This document shows positions 34,322-44,189 of a DNA stretch of 64,000 nt, one piece after another. The notes beneath the pieces were generated by a model, which did not search any database, was not told the origin of the DNA, and saw only the letters and a program-made list of their open reading frames with translations. Position 1 is the first letter of the stretch. Each line of letters opens with the position of its first letter. Source of the stretch: Bin87 sp963666415. Its GTDB lineage: Bacteria; Chloroflexota; Dehalococcoidia; Lucifugimonadales; UBA3495. A program made the translations under genes and the position numbers. The stretch lies in assembly GCA_963666415.2 (NCBI GenBank), contig CAXXPD010000003.1, positions 2,232,001 to 2,296,000 on the forward strand. Direction: 5' to 3'.

Positions 34322-34862
34322 TTACGGCGCCGGTCTCCACTCATCCGCCAGCAAGGCGTGGAGGAGTGTATCCTACCATCGGCCTTTGAAGTATTCGTTT
34401 TGGCGCAGGTACCCTCCTGCCGGAAGCTCAGCCGTTCCAGCACCCGGGCGGAGGCGGTGTTGCCGGCGATGCACCAGGACGATATGCGGTGCAGGCCCAG
34501 GTCCCGGAACCCGAATTCGACCATGGCCCCGGCCGCTTCGGTGCAAACCCCTGTCCCCAGTAGTCGGGGGACAACTCGTACCCGATGTCGGCCTCCCACT
34601 CATTATCCGGTTCGCGCCGCAACCCGCAATTGCCGATGAGCCGGCCATCGTGTAGCCTGGTAATAACCAGCTGGAACCGGAGGCGGGGCTGTTCTTGCTG
34701 CTGTTCCAGGAACATCCCGACGAATTCCCGCGCATCGGATTCGCTGCGCTGGCACCAGGGGTAATAGCGGAGGTACCGGTGGTCCCCGTGGTAAGCCAGC
34801 ACATCAAACCAGTCGTCGCAGACAAACTCCCGCAGCCGGAGGCGTTTGGTGGTTATTTGCAT
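34322..34862 (-). pseudogene. GNAT acetyltransferase, frameshifted
   Basis: The N-terminal part MQITTKRLRLREFVCDDWFD to NEWEADIGYELSPDYWGQG is a RimJ/RimL-type GNAT domain. Near 34545 the frame changes and continues TEAAGAMVEFGFRDLGLHRI and ARVLERLSF in another frame. Near 34410 a second shift leads to LRQNEYFKGRW followed by an in-frame TAG and then DTLLHALLADEWRPAP. At least two shifts and one stop make this nonfunctional unless the sequence is in error. It sits next to another frameshifted gene, so local sequence quality is worth questioning. Confidence 0.8.
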
Positions 34863-34965
34863 TTCGGCGACCGGGTTCCTGTCATCGGCATCCGCTGGCC
34901 GGTTGGTGTTGGTAGCAATCGCGGGGACGAACGAATTAGGCCGGCTGTTTCCGTGGAGGGTCGGG

Positions 34966-36561
34966 TCAGGAAATTGCAGATGCTCCTTCACCGGATAGGT
35001 AGTCGGCGGTGCGAAGGGCCAGGGCCTGGATGGTGGTGGTAGGGTTGATGCAGGCGCCGGTGGTGAAGATGCTGCCGTCGATGATGAACAGATTGGGCAC
35101 GTCGTGGGCGCGGCCCCAGCGGTCGACCACCGATGTGTCCGGATTGGTGCCCATGCGAGCGGTGCCCAGCAGATGCCAGCCGGCGTTGCGCCGCAACCGC
35201 GACGATACGATCCGGGTGGCCCCGGCCGCCTCCAGCACTTCGCTGGCGCGGGCGATGCCGTGGTCCAGCATGGCCCAGGTGTTGTCGCTGACGGTGTAGT
35301 CAATCTTGGGCGCCGATATGCCGTCGCTGTCGGTGAGGTGCGGGTCGAGGGTCACGCGGTTGTGCGCTTCCGGCAGGTCTTCGCTCATAATGACGATGCC
35401 CATCTGACGATGGAACCGTTCTGCAAAGTCCTGATGGTGCCCATCGCCCCAGGACACGGTTTCGCCGACCAGACCGCCCAGCGCAATCTGCAGGGGCGCG
35501 CCGCCGACGTTGGAAACCTGCATGTCATAACCGCGCACGAACCCGCGGCGCACGTCGGTCTCGTAAAACTCCTGGCTCAGCATCGACGACCCGCGCGGGC
35601 CGTCTTCAGACCCCAGGTCTTCGTCGAACAAACCCAGCACGTAGCCGCAGGGATGGTGCATCAGGTTGCGGCCCACCTGTCCAGAGCTGTTGGCCAGGCC
35701 GTCGGGGAACAGCGCACTGCGGGAATTGAGCAGCAGGCGGGAAGAACCGATACCGTTGCACGCCAGTACCACCACCTTGGCATACTGCGCCTGTAGCTCA
35801 CCGTGGCGGTCATAGTAGGCCGCTCCGGTTGCGCGACCAGTGTTGTCCACCAGGATCTCACGGACGCGGGCGTGCGTGATGAGGCGGGCGCCCTGCTTGA
35901 GCGCGCGCGGCCAGAAGATAATGTCGCTGCCGGACGGGGAACGCAGGTACTCGCCTACGTCCGCCTGGCGTCCATCATAGGTGGTGGAGTTAACGGCGTT
36001 GTCCGACGACCACCAGTGCCAGCCCAGCTGGTTGAATGCCCGCCCCAGCAACTCGCCGCCGCGTCCAATGGACAGTGGGGGCGTGGGACGCACTGACTTG
36101 GGCGGATAGGCCGGGTCGCCCTGCAGGCCGCTGACTCCGTGCATCCGGTCGTTCAGGTCGTAGTAAGGCTCCAGCTCAAAGTAGTCCATCGGCCAGTCGT
36201 CAGCCACGCCGTCCAGCGAGTTCAGGCGGAAGTCGGAGGGATGGAAGCGGGGGAAATGCGAGCCCCAGTGGATGGTGCTGCCGCCCACCGCGTTGTACAT
36301 GTACGGAGCGATGGGGGTGTCGTCCTCGTTGACCGGATAGTCTTCCGGCAGGCCCCGGAAATTGGGATTGGGATGGAAGTCGGTCTGCCAGTGGAGCTGG
36401 CTATCGGGCTCGCTGACCGGGAACGCGTTCTGCGGAACCCAGCCGCCCTGCTCCAGACAGACGACCTTGACACCGGCCTGGGTGAGGCTCCAGGTGAAGG
36501 CGGCACCGGAGGCGCCGGCCCCAATCACCAAAACGTCTGCTAATTCGTGCTTGCCGGGCAT
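34966..36561 (-). CDS. GMC-family FAD-dependent oxidoreductase
   Basis: A 531-residue flavoprotein. The FAD-binding VLVIGAGASGAAFTWSL (GxGxxG) and LEQGG are at the N-terminus. YMYNAVGGSTIHWGSHFPRF is the GMC signature 1 region, and the C-terminal domain has HLLGTARMGTNPDTSVVD and INPTTTIQALALRTADYL with the His and Asn that form the active-site pair. It oxidises alcohols, sugars or related compounds; the substrate is not evident. The ATG follows AAAAGGATC. A family B repeat lies just upstream. Confidence 0.92.
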   Translation of the reverse strand: MPGKHELADVLVIGAGASGAAFTWSLTQAGVKVVCLEQGGWVPQNAFPVSEPDSQLHWQTDFHPNPNFRGLPEDYPVNEDDTPIAPYMYNAVGGSTIHWGSHFPRFHPSDFRLNSLDGVADDWPMDYFELEPYYDLNDRMHGVSGLQGDPAYPPKSVRPTPPLSIGRGGELLGRAFNQLGWHWWSSDNAVNSTTYDGRQADVGEYLRSPSGSDIIFWPRALKQGARLITHARVREILVDNTGRATGAAYYDRHGELQAQYAKVVVLACNGIGSSRLLLNSRSALFPDGLANSSGQVGRNLMHHPCGYVLGLFDEDLGSEDGPRGSSMLSQEFYETDVRRGFVRGYDMQVSNVGGAPLQIALGGLVGETVSWGDGHHQDFAERFHRQMGIVIMSEDLPEAHNRVTLDPHLTDSDGISAPKIDYTVSDNTWAMLDHGIARASEVLEAAGATRIVSSRLRRNAGWHLLGTARMGTNPDTSVVDRWGRAHDVPNLFIIDGSIFTTGACINPTTTIQALALRTADYLSGEGASAIS

Positions 36562-36590
36562 GGTTTTGATCCTTTTGTAGATTTTTGCTG

Positions 36591-36630
36591 GCTCCCTCTC
36601 CTGTCAACGGAGAGGGTTGGCGTGAGGGTG
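36591..36630. repeat. Family B repeat
   Basis: CTCCCTCTCC, TGTCAAC, GGAGAGGGTT followed by GGCGTGAGGG, in the short gap upstream of the GMC gene. Confidence 0.72.
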
Positions 36631-36713
36631 TAACAGGACAGTAATGCACCGGTGCGATGGCACGTCGCCGCGCTCCTCGCGGTTACCGGGGCTGTCTGCT
36701 TGCGACTACAACC

Positions 36714-37913
36714 TTACTTGCGCTCGAACACGGCGGCCACACCCTGGCCTCCGCCGACGCACATGGTTTCCAGTCCCCACTGTGAGTCCCGCCGCTCCAT
36801 CTCGTGGAGCATGGTGGCGAGGATGCGGGCGCCGGTGGCGGCGATGGGATGGCCCAGCGAGATGCCGGAGCCATTGACGTTGAGGTTGTCCTCGTTGGGC
36901 AATTGCCACTCGCGCAGCACGGCCAATACCTGGGCGGCGAAAGCTTCATTGAGTTCGATAAGGTCCATATCGCCCAGAGTCATGCCGAGTTTGTTCATCA
37001 CCTTGTTGACGGCGGCCACGGGGCCGATGCCCATGGTGGCGGGATGGCAACCGGTAACCGCCCAGCCGCGGAGGAACGCCATGGGGGTCAGGCCCAACTC
37101 TTCGAGCTTGTCCTCGGCTACCACCAGGCATACTGAAGCGGCATCGTTCTGGCTACTGGCGTTCCCGGCGGTGACGCAACCGTCCTGCATCACCGGGCGC
37201 AGGCGACCCAGCACATCCATAGTGGTGTCGGCGCGGGGGCCTTCGTCGGTATCGAAGGATTTGGGGTCGCCGCGACGCTGGGGAATGCTGACGGGCACAA
37301 TTTCGGCGTCGAATCTGCCGGCGTCGCGGGCGGCCACGGCGCGCTGGTGGCTGCGCAGGGCAAACTCGTCCTGCTCCTGCCGCGGGATTTCGTACTGCTG
37401 CGCCAGGTTTTCCGCCGTTTCCACCATGCCGCCGGGAATGGGGCCGAAACGCTCTTCGGGCGCAATGGTAACGCGGGCGCGAGCCAGGCGGTCGTGGAAG
37501 GTAACCGAGCCGAAACGGGCGCCCCAGCGGGATTCGTTGTTGTAAAACTCGGCGCCGCTCATGCTCTCCACACCACCGGCGATGACAACATCGGCGTTGT
37601 CGGTCTGCACTAGCATGGAGGCGTTCAGGATGGCCTGCAAGCCGGAGGAGCAACGCCGGTCCAGCTGGTAGCCGGGCACCTCGATGGGCAGGCCCGCCTT
37701 GAGTCCAGCCAACCGCCCGATGGCGGGGTTTTCGCCGGAGGGATAGCCGTGGCCGAGGATGACGTCATCGACGAGCGACGGGTCTACGCCGCTACGCTCC
37801 AGAGCAGCCTTGATGACGGTGGAAGCCAGCTCGGCGGCGGAGACGTCGCGCAGGCTGCCGCCGAAATTGCCGACGGCGGTGCGGACTGGGGAAACGATGG
37901 CTACTCCTCTCAT
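36714..37913 (-). CDS. Thiolase (acetyl-CoA C-acyltransferase)
   Basis: A 399-residue thiolase. The acyl-accepting cysteine is in LDRRCSSGLQAI (Cys88); LNEAFAAQVLAVL, GSGISLGHPIAATGARI (catalytic His) and ETMCVGGGQGVAAV (second Cys) are the C-terminal signatures. The start MRGVAIVSPVRTAVG matches the family; an upstream ATG would add 23 unlike residues. It could work with the enoyl-CoA hydratase and SDRs in a beta-oxidation-like pathway. Confidence 0.94.
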   Translation of the reverse strand: MRGVAIVSPVRTAVGNFGGSLRDVSAAELASTVIKAALERSGVDPSLVDDVILGHGYPSGENPAIGRLAGLKAGLPIEVPGYQLDRRCSSGLQAILNASMLVQTDNADVVIAGGVESMSGAEFYNNESRWGARFGSVTFHDRLARARVTIAPEERFGPIPGGMVETAENLAQQYEIPRQEQDEFALRSHQRAVAARDAGRFDAEIVPVSIPQRRGDPKSFDTDEGPRADTTMDVLGRLRPVMQDGCVTAGNASSQNDAASVCLVVAEDKLEELGLTPMAFLRGWAVTGCHPATMGIGPVAAVNKVMNKLGMTLGDMDLIELNEAFAAQVLAVLREWQLPNEDNLNVNGSGISLGHPIAATGARILATMLHEMERRDSQWGLETMCVGGGQGVAAVFERK

Positions 37914-38062
37914 TAGAGCGCTCCTTATGCTGCGAATCGGGTGGTCAGATGCCGTGCAAGATTGTCGCCGTATGATACCCACTGGCCGTTGGGATGTAAA
38001 ACCGCGCCGGGCACTAACGGACGCGCTGGTGGCCCATCATCGGGAGCGTCGGTGGCGTCTGA

Positions 38063-38068
38063 TATAAT
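38063..38068 (+). promoter_or_regulatory. -10 box for tRNA-Ala
   Basis: A perfect TATAAT ends 18 bases before the mature tRNA 5' end, the expected distance. The -35 region is weak. Confidence 0.6.
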
Positions 38069-38086
38069 CGACGGGCCGGGCAACAA

Positions 38087-38161
38087 GGGGGCTTAGCTCA
38101 GTGGGAGAGCACCTGCTTTGCAAGCAGGGGGTCAGGGGTTCGAATCCCCTAGCCTCCACCA
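38087..38161 (+). tRNA. tRNA-Ala (anticodon TGC)
   Basis: A complete cloverleaf: acceptor GGGGGCT pairs with AGCCTCC (one G-U), the D arm has GCTC...GAGC, the anticodon arm CCTGC-TTTGCAA-GCAGG holds TGC, and the T arm is GGGGTTCGAATCCCC. A CCA end is encoded (38159-38161). The IS island begins immediately downstream. Confidence 0.95.
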
Positions 38162-38195
38162 TTACCAGCCGCTGCGGCACCTCACTTCCGTACGC

Positions 38196-40084
38196 TAGAA
38201 AGCTGGCCGGAAACTGGAGTGGTTTTGGCCAAGGGTTATACTCCGGGCAATCGAGGCTAACGGAGCAGAGCAATGCTGGGCAAGCGTTCGGACCAAAAAG
38301 GGCCTTTGGGAAGCGGACCGGTTGTATCTGGACTACGTGGGCCAGGACACCTTCTACGGCTTGCTGGCCTCACTGCGGGGCCAGTTGTTCCGCGATGACG
38401 ATTTCGCCGAGATCTACTGTCCGGACAATGGCCGGGACAGCGTGCCGCCCAGCCTGCTGGCCACGGCGCTGCTGCTGCAGACCTACGACAAGGTGAGCGA
38501 CGCCGAGGCCAAGGCGAGGGCTGACTTCGACATCCGGTGGAAGGTGGCGTTGGGGATTGAGATTGAGAATAGACCCTTTGCCAAGAGCACGCTGCAGATG
38601 TTCCGGGCGCAGTTGATACTGCACGACAAGGTGCGGGAGGTGTTCGAGAGCAGCCTGCGATTGGCGCGGCAGTCGGGCTACCTGAAAAAACGTGGGATGC
38701 GGGTGGCGCTGGACACGACCTACATCCTGGGACGGGGCGCGGTGAAGGACACTTACAATCTGCTGGCGGACGGGATCGTGAAGCTGATGCGGGTCCTGGC
38801 GGCCGTGGCGAACACCACCGTCAGGGAATGGGCCGAAGGCCAGGGGTACGACAAGTACCTGGGTTCCAGCATCAAGGGCGAGGCGGCGATTGACTGGTCG
38901 GACCGCAGAGCGCGGGCGGCGTTGCTGGCTGAGATAGTGGCCGACGCGGACCGGCTGCTGGAACTGGCGCGGCGGGCGTGGGTGGAATTGCCCGAGGACA
39001 GCGCCCAGCGGCAGATCATAGTGGACGGGGCGGAGTTGCTGGGACAGTTGCTGCACCAGGACATCGAGCGCAAGAGCGGCGATGCTGATGCTCATGCTGA
39101 TGACGGGGTGAGCCTCAGGGACGGGGTGAGCAAGGACCGGATGGTGTCGGTGCCTGACCCGGAGATGCGCCACGGGCACAAGAGCAGCCGGCGGCGCTTC
39201 AACGGACACAAGGCGGCCATCGTGGTGGACACCGACAGCCAGCTGATCACCGCCGTGGACGTGTTGCCGGGCAACGCTCCCGACAATCTGGGGGCATTGG
39301 AACTGGTGGAGCAGAGCGAAGCGAGCACCGGCTCGGTGGTGCAGGAAGCCATGGGCGACGCCGCCGATGGGGACGGCGGGACCCGCCAGACCTTCGCCGA
39401 CGCGGGAAGGCAGTTGGTGGCCAAAGTGCCGGGCCGGCCCAACCGGAGCCATTTTCCCAAGGATGACTTTCACCTTGACTTGGCCGCGGGCAGTTGCACC
39501 TGTCCGGCGGGACAGGTTACCCACGCCATGGTGTCGGCGGGGAAACGGACGGATGCCGCGGGCCGGGTCTACCGATTGCAGGCCTTCCAGTTCGACGGGG
39601 CGGTATGTCGGGCATGTCCACTGCGGTCCCAGTGCATCGCGGCCAAAGGCAGGCCGGGACGCAGAGTGCTGATCCACCCGCAGGAAGCCCTGCTGCAGGA
39701 GGCACGAGCGTTGCAGCAAAGCGCTGCCTACGACGAGTATCGAGCGCGACGGGTGCTGGTAGAGCATCGGCTGGCGCGGCTGGTCCAGCTGGGAATCCGC
39801 CAGTCCCGCTACTTCGGTAGGGTCAAAACCCGATTCCAGGTGTACTTGGCTGCCACGGTGGCCAACCTGACCCTGGTGTTGGGCAACATCGGTCTGTCAG
39901 GCGGTACCAGTGGCGGCGCAACAGGCCACCGCGTCGTCCTCAATGATGTCCACGCTGTTGTCGCCAATACTGCGGCCAATTTGGGCGCTGTCCGGCTCGG
40001 ACAACTATGGTCCGTGATTTTGCTCACCACGGCTTTACTGCCGCAACTCCACTTCCGAATCAGGGCTTTCCGGCCCGGTTTCTA
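38196..40084 (+). mobile_element. IS1182-family insertion sequence
   Basis: Imperfect inverted ends: left TAGAAAGCTGGCCGGAAAC (38196-38214) and right GCTTTCCGGCCCGGTTTCTA (about 40065-40084). The flanks do not show a clear duplication. The right end coincides with the transposase stop codon and with the insertion site of an IS630 element. Confidence 0.75.
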
Positions 40085-40085
40085 A
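38273..40085 (+). CDS. IS1182-family transposase, N-terminal frameshift
   Basis: The body of the protein (from LWEADRLYLDYVG onward, about 590 residues) is one open frame. It has the DUF772 N-terminal domain (VPPSLLATALLLQTYDKVSD, RWKVALGIE) and a DDE domain with HKAAIVVDTDSQLITAVDVLPGN and a C-rich segment (CRACPLRSQC). The expected start MLGKRSDQK is at an ATG at 38273, but in another frame; the change falls at an A5-G3 run (38295-38302). Either slippage restores the frame, or translation starts at the TTG at 38322, or the copy is broken. The C-terminal RPGF end is intact. Confidence 0.82.
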
Positions 40086-41358
40086 ACCAAAGCCAAGGTG
40101 AAATGCGCAGGGTTATGCGGTAGATTTGGTGGGGAGTTGGGTTAGCCCGTTTTGGAGTCAGGGAGGGGTTGGTGATGGGTGTGAGGGAGATAGACCGGTT
40201 TCTCGAACAATGGCAGATGGATGCCAGGGACTTGCACCGGCGGCTTATTCTGGCGCCGGCGCCCCGGGAGCGGGAACGCTGGCACGCCAGCTGGCTGCTG
40301 GCCCAAGGATGGACGGCTTCGGGTACGGCGCAGGCCTTGGGACGGGACCCGCACACCATCGGAAGATCGGCCGCCGCCTTTGGCAAAGGCGGGCCGGCCG
40401 CCTTGATTTTCGAGCAGTCCGGGGGTTCCCCCCCGCCCTCTGCGAGATGCAGCAGGCGGAGCTGAAGGAGGCGGTGCCGGAACAGCCTGCCATGGCGGGC
40501 ATCGAACTGGCCAACTGGACCCTTCGGCAGGCTCAGGAGAAAAGTGGTCCATCGGTTTGTCTCGGAGCGCTGCGGCATCAGCCTGAGCCGCAGCAGTTGT
40601 CTGAATTACCCCCGTCTACACGAGGGCAGGCTCTGCACCGCTTGGGGTTCGCCTTGAAGCGGCCCAAGAAGCGCCTGGTCAAGGCTGACGAAGGCAAGCG
40701 GGAGGCTTTCGTGGCGGAGTACGCCGCTCTGTATGAGGAGGCGCGGCGGACCGGGGCCAAGGTATTCTTTGCTGATGAGGCCCACTTCCGGGCCGATGCC
40801 GAGTTGCGGGGCAAGTGGGTGCTGCAGGGAGAGCCGGCGTTGGTGGACTCGACCAGTCCGAGGCGTGGCGAGCAGGCCGGCTACTACTCTGCGGTGTGCC
40901 TGGAGACCGGGGAGGTGGAGTGGATGGAACTGGAGGGTAACAGCAATGCCGTAACCTCGGCCGCCTTCCTGTTGCAACTGAGAGAGAGGCACTCCGGGCC
41001 ATTGAACGCGATCTGGGACAATGCCCCGGCGCACCGCGGCGAGGCCGTCAGGGAGTACCTGCGGACGCCTGGACTGGCGCTGCGGCTGGTGAACCTGCCG
41101 GGGTACAGCCCGGACTGCAACGCCGATGAGGCGGTCTGGGGCTGGGCCAGAGAGGAGGCCACCGGAAACCGGTGCCTGGGGACCAAGGCTCTGGTGCAGG
41201 AGAAGGTCGGCAACTTCCTCAGCGGGCTGGCCAGCCGGAGAGGTGAAGTCAAACGGCGCTGCCGGACCGTCCTGCAATCAAGGGCCGAGCGGCTGCCCCG
41301 AAACCTCCGGTCCGATTCCCCAAGACCTGAAAATGCACATCCCACCTTGGCTTTAGTT
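40085..41358 (+). mobile_element. IS630-family element inserted at the end of IS1182
   Basis: Inverted ends AACCAAAGCCAAGGTG (left) and CACCTTGGCTTTAGTT (right), flanked on both sides by TA (40083-40084 and 41359-41360), the IS630/Tc1 target duplication. The left TA is the last two bases of the IS1182 right end. Confidence 0.85.
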
Positions 41359-41361
41359 TAG
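40169..41361 (+). pseudogene. IS630-family transposase, multiply frameshifted
   Basis: The N-terminal helix-turn-helix part (ERWHASWLLAQGWTASGTAQ) is in one frame. At a C7 run near 40427-40433 the frame must change by -1 to continue PPALCEMQQAELKEAVP. Near 40535 another change is needed to read KVVHRFVSERCGISLSRSSC, and about 20 inserted bases interrupt the join to LHRLGFALKRPKKRLVKAD. The DDE part (FFADEAHFRADAEL, IWDNAPAHRGEAV, GYSPDCNADEAVWGW) is intact. The first change could be programmed; the others indicate decay. Confidence 0.8.
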
Positions 41362-41429
41362 TACTCCACCGCACGTCGCAGGGCAGGATCCGCCGCCCCG
41401 AGGGGCGCACAATATTCATTACGTAAATC

Positions 41430-41551
41430 TGACTTTCCGGTAACATTTTATTTGAGTCAACCATTTGCTTTGGGTAACGTTTTAAGTGAGGCAATGCGAC
41501 AAAACCGTTACCCAACGCGATTGGTTGCCTCAAATAAAATGTTACCCAAAA
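41430..41551. repeat. Cluster of three IS-end-like repeats
   Basis: Three copies of a roughly 23-base terminal sequence occur within 120 bases: GGTAACATTTTATTTGAGTC and GGTAACGTTTTAAGTGAGGC in one orientation, then TTGCCTCAAATAAAATGTTA in the other. Only the last belongs to the downstream element; the first two are solo ends. Confidence 0.75.
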
Positions 41552-43149
41552 TCGGGGAGGCAATCGCGTGGGAGGAGGCATCAGCAAGATGGCAAAACAG
41601 GAATTGCTGGCGACGATCCGAGACCGTTACCGAGCTTCATCCAAGAAGGACAAGGGCCGGATTCTGGACGAGTTCATCGCGGTGACCGGCCACCATCGCA
41701 AGCACGGCATCAGGCTGCTGGGGCAGTCCGGCGACGACGGAGAGCAGCAGCCGGCGGTAAAAAAGGGCCGACGGATCTACGACGAGGCGGTCCGCCAGGC
41801 GCTGATCGTGGTCTGGGAAGCCGCTGCCCGGATCTGCGGCAAGCGGTTGAAGGCGGCATTGCCCCATCTGCTGGAGTCCATGGAGCGCCATGGTCACCTG
41901 GATCTGGACCCTGGGGTGCGCCAACGACTGCTGGCGGCCAGCGCCACCACCCTGGACCGGCTGCTCCAGCCCATCAGGACACCGGCGGGCCGCAAGCTCC
42001 GACGCAGGAGGCGGCAGTCGCCGGGCCGCAATATTCCGGTACGGACCTTCGCCGATTGGAATGCGCCGCCACCAGGATTCCTGGAGATTGACCTGGTGGT
42101 CCACCACGGCGGCTCCTGGTGGGGTTCCATGATCCACAGCCTGGTGGCCACCGATATCTGCACCGGCTGGACCGAGGCCGTGCCACTGCTGGCCCGGGAG
42201 CAATCCCTGGTGGTGGCAGGACTGGAGGCCATCGGGCGACAGTTGCCCTTCCCAGTCAAAGGCATCGACTCGGACAACGACAGCGTATTCATCAACGCTA
42301 CTCTCACCAAGTACTGCGCCGAGCGGGGCATCGAGTTCACCCGTTCGCGGCCCTACCGCAAGAACGACCAGGCCTGGATCGAGCAGAAGAACGGCGCGGT
42401 GGTCCGCCACTTCGTCGGTCATGACCGCTACTCCGGCGCGGTAGCCGGACAAACCATGGCCCACCTGTACGGGGCGGTGCGACGGTACGTGAACTACTTC
42501 CAGCCGTCGTTCAAGTTGGTGGAGAAAACTCGGCACGGCTCCAGGGTCGTCAAGCGGTACAGCCCGCCAGCCACACCCTGCGATCGGCTGATACAGCATG
42601 ACGCGGTCAGCGTGGAGATGAAGGCGGCGCTGAGTGAGTATCGGGTCAAGTTGGACCCGGTGGCGCTGCTGCACGCCATCCGGGAAGCCCAGTCGGCCCT
42701 GGCCGCGGTTACGTCTCCCGCAATCCGGCCCACTCCCAGCGGCGAGAGCCTGGAACAGTTCCTGGCCAAGTTGCCCGACTGGTGGCGTCAGGATGCAGCG
42801 CATACCGCACGGGAGCGGCGGGTGCAACCGCCCCGCACCTGGCGAACTCGGCCCGACCCTTTCGAAGGAGTGTGGTGCGACGTGCTGTCTTGGTTGCAGG
42901 AAGACCCGGACGCCAGTGCGGTGGTATTGCTGGGCCGACTGCAAGAGGCCGAACCGGATCGGTTCAGCCGGGCTCACCTGCGGACGCTGCAGCGCAGGGT
43001 GCAGCAGTGGCGCGGCATCATGGCCAAAAAGCTGGTCTACGCCACGGCTGGTGAGCCCATGGCGGGACCCGCTGCAATGCCGGAATTAGCGCTGGTCGGG
43101 AGGGACCCCAGGTGCTAAAGTTTCGGTAACATTTCTCAATGAGGCAACA
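41525..43149 (+). mobile_element. Insertion sequence with rve-type transposase
   Basis: The left end TTGCCTCAAATAAAATGTTA and the right end GGTAACATTTCTCAATGAGG are inverted repeats sharing TTGCCTCA and AAATGTTACC. The element cuts the 3' part of the neighbouring ISNCY transposase, whose stop codon is borrowed from this element's right end. Family name not assigned with certainty. Confidence 0.8.
41589..43118 (+). CDS. Transposase with integrase (rve) catalytic domain
   Basis: A 509-residue DDE transposase. The N-terminus has a helix-turn-helix-like region (KDKGRILDEFIAVTGHHRKHGIRLL). The catalytic domain shows EIDLVVHHGG, GIDSDNDSVFINATLTKYC and KNDQAWIEQKNGAVVRHFVG with the Asp, Asp and Glu of a DDE(35)E retroviral-integrase fold. 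The C-terminal third (CDVLSWLQEDPDASAVVLLGRLQ) may bind the ends. The ATG at 41589 follows GGAGGAGG; a GTG seven codons earlier is possible. It appears complete. Confidence 0.85.
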   Translation: MAKQELLATIRDRYRASSKKDKGRILDEFIAVTGHHRKHGIRLLGQSGDDGEQQPAVKKGRRIYDEAVRQALIVVWEAAARICGKRLKAALPHLLESMERHGHLDLDPGVRQRLLAASATTLDRLLQPIRTPAGRKLRRRRRQSPGRNIPVRTFADWNAPPPGFLEIDLVVHHGGSWWGSMIHSLVATDICTGWTEAVPLLAREQSLVVAGLEAIGRQLPFPVKGIDSDNDSVFINATLTKYCAERGIEFTRSRPYRKNDQAWIEQKNGAVVRHFVGHDRYSGAVAGQTMAHLYGAVRRYVNYFQPSFKLVEKTRHGSRVVKRYSPPATPCDRLIQHDAVSVEMKAALSEYRVKLDPVALLHAIREAQSALAAVTSPAIRPTPSGESLEQFLAKLPDWWRQDAAHTARERRVQPPRTWRTRPDPFEGVWCDVLSWLQEDPDASAVVLLGRLQEAEPDRFSRAHLRTLQRRVQQWRGIMAKKLVYATAGEPMAGPAAMPELALVGRDPRC

Positions 43150-44098
43150 GGAACCGGCAAGAATGCTTGACGCGGGACACCAAGGGCTGGAACGCGGGCT
43201 CGTGGCACTGGGCGGGCACCCGAAAACGCCGGTTGAACCGCGGCAGGAATTGTTTCAATACGACCTTGGCCTGTTCCATGGTGGTAGCTCCGGCGAGCCG
43301 GAGTTCTGTGACCAACCGGTCCTGAAAGGTTCCCGCCGTCCGTTCCACACGCCCCTTCGCCTGGGGCGACAGGGCGAGTATAATTTGAGTGCCCAGCTCT
43401 GCCATTGCCCGTCCGAACTGGGTGGGCGTCCCGGCGGGCTGATATTCCGATCGGTGCTTGAAGACCGGGTGGCGGTCGGTGTATAGAGCGAGTGGAATGC
43501 CGTAGCGTCGCAGCAAGCCCTGCATCAGCAGGAAGTAGTTGTGGCTGTCCTCCTGATCGCAGAACCGGGCACTGACCACGAAGCCGGTCGCGTCGTCCAC
43601 CGCGAAGAGCAGCGCGAACTGCGGCCCGTCTTCACCCAGCCATCGGTGATGGCTGCCGTCCAACTGTATCAGCATACCTTCCCGAGGCATCCGCTGACGC
43701 CTTACTCGGTGCTTCGGGGGGCGTCGGCGTCGGGGACTGCCCAGCCCGGCGTTGACCAGGATGCGCTGCAGGGTGGTCCGGCCGATGTCGATGCCCTCTC
43801 GTTCAGCCAGTAACTCTGAGAGATGGGTGTGGTTGGCTCCCTCGTATCGGGTGCTGGCCAGGTGTACTACATCGACGATCACTGCCGCAGGTGTGGCGTT
43901 GGCCGGTCTGCGTCCACGGTGGCCGTGGGCCAGGGCGGCCGGGCCGTTCTCCCGGTAGGCCACCAGCATGCGCCTGGTGTGGCGCGGGCTCACTCCCATC
44001 AACTCGGCCGCCTGATCCAACGCAATCTGCTCTGCCAGCACGCTGTTCAGAACCTGAAGTCTCGTTTGCTCTTTCGGGGTCAAAGTCACATTCTCCAT
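43136..44098 (-). pseudogene. ISNCY-family transposase, 3'-truncated
   Basis: A 320-residue fragment of an ISNCY-type transposase: PKEQTRLQVLNSVLAEQ and LMGVSPRHTRRMLVAYRENG form the helix-turn-helix, followed by an rve-like domain (MLIQLDGSHHRWLGEDGPQ, LYTDRHPVF, SPQAKGRVERTAGTFQDRL). Relatives are longer. The last residues (LPH) and the stop come from the right end of the adjacent element, so the gene was cut by that insertion. The usual terminal sequence TGACATTTCTGCTGGC is seen upstream of the start (about 44106-44122). Confidence 0.82.
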
Positions 44099-44189
44099 AG
44101 CATGAATGTGACATTTCTGCTGGCTAGTTTGCCAGGACCTTTTCGCTGGTCATCGACAACTGGGGCGTAGGAAAACTGTACCACCTGGA

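Noticed and set aside
38370..39767. A 465-codon open frame opposite the IS1182 transposase
   Set aside because: Antisense shadow of the transposase with His/Gln/Pro-rich low-complexity content and no motifs.
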